From positions 10,080,692-10,144,691 of the forward strand of contig NC_135039.1 in assembly GCF_051020975.1 (NCBI RefSeq): a stretch of DNA of 64,000 nucleotides. The letters are read 5' to 3'. The notes below the pieces were generated by a model. The model had not been told where the DNA came from. It saw only the letters and a program-made list of their open reading frames with translations, and ran no database searches. A program made the translations under genes and the position numbers. The stretch is from Osmia lignaria lignaria (Eukaryota; Arthropoda; Insecta; Hymenoptera; Megachilidae). The first letter of the stretch is position 1. Each line of letters begins with the position of its first letter. Shown here piece after piece: positions 58,151 to 64,000 of this stretch.

Positions 58151-59447
58151 AGGAAACCTACCGCGTCACAAAATTGGTGATTTCTGGGCTTTTTGAAACT
58201 GATAGAACATTCTACAGTGAAAATAATGGCATTATAGTGCATCTGAGGCATTAATAATGATATTAAAAAAAATAGCACTTTATAGATCATGAAATGATAT
58301 AAGCATCTAGCGGTGGCTGCTCGGAACTAAACTGAATAATTTTTCCTTACTTTCTACAATATTCTTCTCTTTTTTTATTTGTTAGCATTTGCAGGACATA
58401 CTGAATCAATGATGTGCATCAAAGAACGCAATTTAAATAAATATACTATGTTTTAAATAATAAAGGTACGTTACCGGTGCCGGAACATTATGTGACGTCC
58501 CCAGATGTCTTATTTTCCTTATATTGCCCCACGATGCGTTTTTTTCTTGTAGATTTAAGAATTAAGCCTGATAAGGTAAAGCAGGAATCCCGTTGTTATG
58601 CAGCCACTCTAGGATGGAGGTTAGGAGAGACCTCAATGGGGTTAGAAGTTCTCGACTGCTTTCATTTAACACTACGAAAATATGGCAACATTCCTAAAAT
58701 TACTATCAAAGCTAAAGAAACAAGAAAATTCCTTTTTTACTAGTACTCACCTCTGAATTCTTACAATTACTCGTCCAAAGCAGGTTTCTGCAACACAGAT
58801 CTTCACTAGTGTGTTCGCTAACAAATCCTGGGACAGACGCACTTTCTTTAAAAAAGACCGCCAAACAGTGGATACTGCTTGTGTCATCTAATGACAAAAT
58901 GATGAATTATGGCTGGTAAATTACCAGTAGTTCATTTTTGTTATCATACTTACATAGTTCAGCTTTTTACTGTTTAATGGCCGCAGCGCTGTTATTTCTA
59001 GACTTCTTTCTTATCTACGTTTAGTTGATAATACCTGTTTGCATTTAAATACCTTCATTTTGTAAAATATTTCATCTTGTAAAATACTTTATGCGTGCTA
59101 ATAAGTTAAAATGTCGAGTATTAATCAAGAAGTAAAGTAAGTTCTAATTCGGTTATTTCCGGCTGAGGCTGTTCAAAATTTTCGCGGGCTATTTAAAAAA
59201 ATTCTTCGTCTTGGATTCTATTCGATAGTTAACAGTACTACAGATATTTTTTAAAAAAACAAGCCAGTAGATACACTTGTATTTCATACTTCATGATTTC
59301 TTTTTTACAACTTTTATGTTGGCAATAAATACAAATTGAAAATTGTTAGGTTATGTTTCTGTTGAATGTTTATCATTCCTGTCAGCATTTCTTAAGGTGA
59401 TAATTAAAGCACTGAGAATCGATCGAGAAATAATAATTAATACAGTT
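58151..59447. other. Upstream region of PSMG4, possible 5' UTR exon
   Basis: 58477-58743 (+) and 58712-58897 (-) are short frames without family resemblance. At 59111-59136 an ATG-led 26-base segment ends at a strong donor, AAA|GTAAGT. With an acceptor-like TCATTCCTGTCAG ending at 59385 it could be a non-coding first exon of PSMG4. Its phase does not fit as coding sequence. Confidence 0.35.
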
Positions 59448-59831
59448 ATGGGAAATGAATCGATGGAGGAAACAAAAGCAGAATGTTCTTTTAAGTTTCA
59501 TGATTTTGTGGCAACAGTTGGTGAACAAACAATCGCTTGTCATATAATTAAAATGGAAGATTGTCTTTATTTGTGGGTGGGTGGTGTTAATGAAAATGCC
59601 ATGAACGATTTATCATTTGCAATGGTATCACCGTATGAAAACCAACCACTTGTAACAAAAATTATGGGACCGATCGCTAATGAAGCTTCGAGCAACTTGG
59701 CTAAAAGGCTTTCAAAAAAGCTGTCCAAGCCTGTATATGTCAGTTTCAATATTGAGGCTAATAATTTGTCTTTACCTGCCATCGAGAGGAGACTTAGAGA
59801 TGAATTTAATTCACACCCTGAAATTTTGTAA
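59448..59831 (+). CDS. PSMG4: Proteasome assembly chaperone 4
   Basis: A 127-residue protein resembling PSMG4/PAC4, which pairs with PSMG3/PAC3 to place alpha subunits while the 20S proteasome core is built in the cytosol and nucleus. Family features seen: FHDF near residue 17, a hydrophobic LYLWVGG segment at 40-46, FAMVSPY in the middle, and AKRLSKKLSKPVYVSFN at 85-101, followed by a C-terminal helix with IERRLRDEF. Human PSMG4 is similar in length and shows the corresponding LFLWVG, LAQRLARK and VFVSYN segments. The start ATG at 59448 has G at -3 and G at +4. The frame is open about 105 bases further upstream but with no better ATG. The gene stands alone as a single coding exon, with AATAAA at 59940, and lies about 510 bases before the MDN1 start on the same strand. 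Confidence 0.9.
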   Translation: MGNESMEETKAECSFKFHDFVATVGEQTIACHIIKMEDCLYLWVGGVNENAMNDLSFAMVSPYENQPLVTKIMGPIANEASSNLAKRLSKKLSKPVYVSFNIEANNLSLPAIERRLRDEFNSHPEIL

Positions 59832-59939
59832 CGAAATCACGCAAGTTGTATTCTAATTAATGTCTCGTGTAATATCATATTGATATGATACATGAAAATT
59901 ATTATGTGAATTTACATATTTTGTACTGAATATTATTTG

Positions 59940-59945
59940 AATAAA
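59940..59945 (+). terminator. PSMG4 polyadenylation signal
   Basis: AATAAA 109 bases after the PSMG4 stop. Another AATAAA follows near 59992. Confidence 0.6.
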
Positions 59946-60342
59946 TGTATTTTCTTTTATCAAATATTAATATTTCATCGTTTTATTTCAATAAATAGAA
60001 TGTGTCAGAAAAGGAGGTTGCAGGTTAGGATCTCTAGAATCACTCTAAATTTTTTCAAACTCAAACAGACAACAGAACGCCTTTTCTCTTACATTATGAT
60101 TATAAAGTGGTAGCAATATTTTACTAAATGCAGACTGTATTTTTCTGCTGGCTAATAACAAATATATGCGACGAAAAATATTAATATTCACACTCTAGGG
60201 ATTTATTGCTGATAAGAGGAGGGGTTGTCGTTCTGTAAAACTCTCTTCAGGAATAGCCGTCAAAAGCACGTGGTCCGTTATACATCGGGTTCAACAATTA
60301 TCCGGGATTGCACGTGTAGATTAGTGTTTTGGTTTTTCAAAC
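59946..60342. other. PSMG4-MDN1 intergenic region
   Basis: About 400 bases between the PSMG4 poly(A) signal and the MDN1 start codon. It should hold the MDN1 promoter and 5' UTR, but no TATA-like or initiator element stands out. Confidence 0.4.
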
Positions 60343-63300
60343 ATGTTGCTACAAAATTTAATGACCTTTATTAAAAGAAAAGAAAGTTATGCTCAAAGGT
60401 TATCACGTTTTCAAGTTGGCCAGGTAATTATTTCATTCTCTTTTGTGTTATACGAAAATTTTACACTTGATTAATAACCAGCGCTATGCTCGCCTTGTTT
60501 AATGTTTCAACTGTGTTATAGGAACTAAGCAAGGATGATTGTAAAAAAGTTATATATATTTTGCGTGAATTTTTAATGGACCTAAAATGTACAGAAGATA
60601 TCGCCGAATGTTTTCCCCAATTACTACCCGCACTAGTATCTTCATGCATTTCTACAGATACGATTTCATTCAACGACGGAGATTCGGTTCACAAGTTAAA
60701 TTCTGTTGTATTGGGAAAATTACTTAACAAAAGTCGTGATTTATTAGCGTACGTATCTTTATCGATGTACAAAACATTTTACCCTAATTATTTTAAAATT
60801 AATTCTGCTTTATCACAGATTTGTGATGCAATATTTTGACGTAAATCCAGCACCATTCGAGTGTGTGGAAATTGATCCTAATAGGCGGAACAAGCGAAAA
60901 GTAGTATCGGTCGTAGAAGTGTCCGATTACGACCTGGTAACCGCTTGTTACGACATTTTGTGTAGCGCGCCGACACATTTCAAGTACATATGGAATTGGT
61001 CTAAATTTTTTAAATATCTGACTCATGACAACGAGAGTGTAAAATGGTAAAAAAGATTGCTTTGATTTACATAAGATGAGGAAACACTACAAAATAATTC
61101 TTAAACACTAACCAAAATGAATGATTTCTAACTTTTAGGGTAGCAATGAACTGTATCGCCATTGTATTGGGAATGTCGGAATCTTGTTGCAATGATTTTC
61201 TTCCACAAAATCACCAGTTATGTATCGAACATAATAAAGTTCATGAAAATAGTGTAAAAGCTACGTTTACCAAAGAAATAGATGATATATTCGATGATTT
61301 ACCTTCTGTAGTATCCATCGGAGGGATTCTACTTCCGCTTATAAAGAGATATAAATCTAAAAATCAACTGAGTTTAGTGCCAGCACCATCTGCGCGCAGA
61401 AACTTACAAAACTTAGTATTCGCTGTGTCTTCTAATAAATGCGTATGCTTGCAAGGAGTAGTTGGTTCTGGAAAGACAACGTTGGTAGAGTATTTAGCAC
61501 AGACTACTGGCCACGATAATAGAAATTTTGCAAAAGTACAATTGGGTGATCAAACGGATTCCAAGATGTTGTTAGGAATGTACAGATGTACCGACATTCC
61601 CGGAGAGTTTCTCTGGCAACCTGGTATATTAACGGAAGCTGTGCTGTCAGGGAAATGGTTGCTTCTCGAGGATATCGACTGTGCACCCACAGATGTTATC
61701 AGCGTTGTTGGACAACTCGTGGAAAACAAAACATTGTCAGTACCAGGATACAGGGACGCTATACACGTGAAAAGTGGATTTCAACTATTCGTTACCAGAA
61801 GATTAACTTCGGGTGGACTGCCGAAGCCGCTTCAGATGTCTATGCCGTCGCAGAAACATTTTTCCTGCGTCAACGTGGAACCTTTATCAAAAGAAGAACT
61901 TGTCACCCTTGTTCAGACTATATTTCCGCTATTGAACACAGTGGCCACGAGAATCGTAGATGTGTTTCTCTTGTTTTCCGTCGGAAATCACGAAGACGAC
62001 ATTGTAAATAGCATGAGAAATGCCAGGCAAATTTCAACGCGAGATTTAATCAAATGGTGCTCCAGAGCTGTGGTTGATTTTGATGTATCTTCACCCACGT
62101 CTGCGCTGAAGGTTTTTCAAGACGCCTTGGACGTTTTCTGTTGTTCGGTACCTGATCAGGAGCAACGATTAAATTCGGCGATATCGGTAGCCCACAAATT
62201 AGGAATCGTCAAAACGAAAGCGGAATATTTTTGTCAAGTGCACAAACCATCGATGAATTTTCACAAAGGCTATCTGATCGTTGGTAGGGCAAAGTTAAAA
62301 ATGAAGAAATGCGATCGAGTGAAACTGGAATGTAAAAATTCAAACTTCTCTTACACAAGACCGTCTATATGCCTTTTGGAACGAATAGCCAGCTGCGTTA
62401 TACAAAAAGAACCCGTTCTCTTAGTCGGAGAAACTGGAACAGGAAAGACAAGTTGCGTTCAATATCTCGCCCAGATAACGAGCCATAAATTGGTGGTAAT
62501 AAACATGAATCAACAGAGCGAGAGCACAGATTTGCTCGGCGGTTACAAACCGGTAGACCTGAAGCTTTTGATTTTTCCAATACGCGAAGAGTTCGAAATA
62601 CTGTTCCGGTCTTATTTCGCGATCGAACCGAATCTGAAATTCTTAAACCACGTCGGACGTTGTTTCGAAGAAAGAAAATGGAAAACTCTAACCAGCCTGA
62701 TGGTTCACAGCACCGTTGCAGCCTTGAATAGACTAAGAGCATCGGCGAAGAATCAAACCGAAGCGGAACTCGTAAAGAAATGGGAGAAGATGGCGGAAAA
62801 ATTGGAGAAACTGCGATCCCAGGTGCACAGCCAATACTCCCTAGCATTTTCTTTCGTGGAAGGCAGCCTGGTGAAAGCATTAAAAAATGGGGACTGGGTT
62901 TTATTGGACGAGATCAACTTAGCTACTGCTGAAACGTTGGAGTGCCTTTCAGGATTACTAGAAGGCTCCTGTGGGTCGCTGTCCTTATTAGAGCGTGGCG
63001 ACAAGGAACCGATTAAAAGGCACAAGGATTTCGCAATCTTCGCCTGCATGAACCCTGCAACGGATGTTGGGAAGAAGGATCTCCCGGTTGGACTCAGGAA
63101 CAGATTCACAGAGTTCTACGTCGACGAGCTTACAGAGAAGTCGGATTTACTCCTTCTGGTGAATTCCTATTTGAAGGATTTGAACCTTCCGCCGGCGAAG
63201 ATAGAAAGTATCGTCAAGTTTTATTTAAATGTCAGGAAAGAGGCGGAAACTAATCTTCTAGATGGAACTGGACACAAACCGCACTATAGTTTAAGAACTT

Positions 63301-64000
63301 TGTGCCGGGCTTTGAGCGTGTCCGCGCAAAATCCTTGTGCAAACGCGTTAAGATCCTTGTACGAGGCATTTTGCTTAAGTTTCTTGACGCAGTTGGACAG
63401 TAAGTCCTACCCTTTGGTACAGAAAATGATCGTTAAGACGCTGTTAGGGAATAGAGCTGTAAAGGCCATCATTGGAAGTCCCATTCCAAGGACGCAGAGC
63501 GGTCCGGCTGACCATTTTATCTGTTTCGAAGGGTATTGGATCCCTAAGGGCGACCTCGAACCGGAGGTACCGGAAGATTATATACTAACAGAGACGGTGA
63601 AGCAAAATCTGAAAGATTTGGTGCGGGTAGTATCTATTGGAAAAATGCCGGTATTGTTGCAAGGTGATACCTCTGTCGGTAAGACCAGTCTGATAACTTA
63701 CCTGGCGAAAGCCTCCGGGCACACCTGTGTCAGAATCAACAACCACGAACACACCGACCTACAGGAATACGTTGGTACTTACGTAGCCGACTCGTCGGGG
63801 AAGTTGGTTTTCAAAGAGGGCATTTTAGTTACCGCCATGCGCAAGGGACACTGGATAATATTGGACGAATTGAACTTAGCACCCAGTGACGTTCTGGAAG
63901 CTTTAAACAGAGTCCTCGACGACAACAGGGAATTATTTATCCCGGAGATTCAACAGGCTGTCAAAGCCCATGATAACTTCATGCTCTTCGCTACCCAGAA
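60343..64000 (+). CDS. MDN1: Midasin, AAA+ ribosome-assembly ATPase, 5' part (partial)
   Basis: Midasin is a giant nuclear dynein-like AAA+ ATPase (about 5000 residues in other species) that strips assembly factors from pre-60S ribosomes. Exons inferred: 60343-60423, 60522-60748, 60819-61046 and 61139-64000 (open to the window edge). Donors are CAG|GTAATT, AGC|GTACGT and ATG|GTAAAA; acceptors TTATAG, ATCACAG and TTTTAG. The phases agree, giving about 1132 residues. AAA1 has Walker A GVVGSGKT (285-292) and Walker B-type LLEDID (E356, D357; the LLED order is usual for midasin AAA1). AAA2 has GETGTGKT (609-616) and LLDEINLA (D769, E770). AAA3 has GDTSVGKT (1021-1028) and ILDELNLAPSDVLEALNRVL (D1088, E1089). 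The start ATG has A at -3. AAA4-6, the linker, the acidic region and the MIDAS domain lie beyond base 64000. The exon 2 donor is the weakest point: without that intron the frame hits TGA at 60837. Confidence 0.95.

Noticed and set aside
58477..58743. 88-codon plus-strand frame
   Set aside because: Overlaps the minus-strand frame above, has no domain, and lies in sequence with transposon-like neighbours.
58712..58897. Minus-strand frame ending at a good donor (GAG|GTGAGT)
   Set aside because: A stop lies just upstream with no ATG or usable acceptor, and the peptide is not recognisable. Possible but unsupported exon.
62398..63109. 160- and 118-codon minus-strand frames
   Set aside because: Antisense to the AAA2 region of midasin; shadow frames.

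Overview
This is nuclear DNA from an insect, most likely a hymenopteran. The case rests on AT-rich non-coding sequence, spliceosomal introns, an arthropod-type FoxB gene, abundant TTAGG/CCTAA-type motifs and a dense load of non-autonomous DNA transposons. I cannot name the species. Only about 4-5 kb of the 64 kb is convincingly protein coding. No tRNA, rRNA or CRISPR locus was recognised.

Layout. Left end (1-4077): tandem repeats and nested transposon remnants, probably the intron or upstream region of the first gene. 4078-4959 (+): a 3' coding exon of a forkhead transcription factor of the FoxB class (Drosophila FD4/FD5 type), entering in the middle of the forkhead domain; the earlier exon lies outside the window. 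4960 to about 59100: a gene-poor tract of about 54 kb, in which blocks of apparently single-copy sequence (possible regulatory DNA for the developmental gene) alternate with terminal-inverted-repeat (TIR) elements, fold-back elements and minisatellites. Right end: two same-strand housekeeping genes, PSMG4 (59448-59831, proteasome assembly chaperone 4) and the 5' part of MDN1/midasin (60343 to the window edge, four exons seen, three AAA+ modules begun). The midasin reading frame from 61140 runs open to the last base.

The middle is dominated by short elements with inverted ends. Several superfamilies can be suggested: piggyBac-like (TTAA flanks, CCC...GGG or CACTAG...CTAGTG ends), Tc1/mariner and pogo-like (TA flanks, transposase C-terminal remnants at 33954-34043, 35640-35906 and 47491-47646) and hAT-like (CAGTGGTTCTCAACC ends). 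Many of these TIR elements carry a tandem array inside: 22 bp, 90 bp, about 108 bp, about 120 bp, 121 bp (three separate elements with about seven copies each), a CCCTAA telomere-like array, and a chain of hairpins. This coupling of short transposons and internal satellites is the most unusual theme of the window.

The coding genes do not form a pathway together. FoxB is a developmental transcription factor. PSMG4 helps assemble the 20S proteasome core and MDN1 is the AAA+ remodeller of pre-60S ribosomes. A CTCF-like motif at 58131-58150 sits between the repeat-rich FoxB side and the housekeeping pair and could be a domain boundary.
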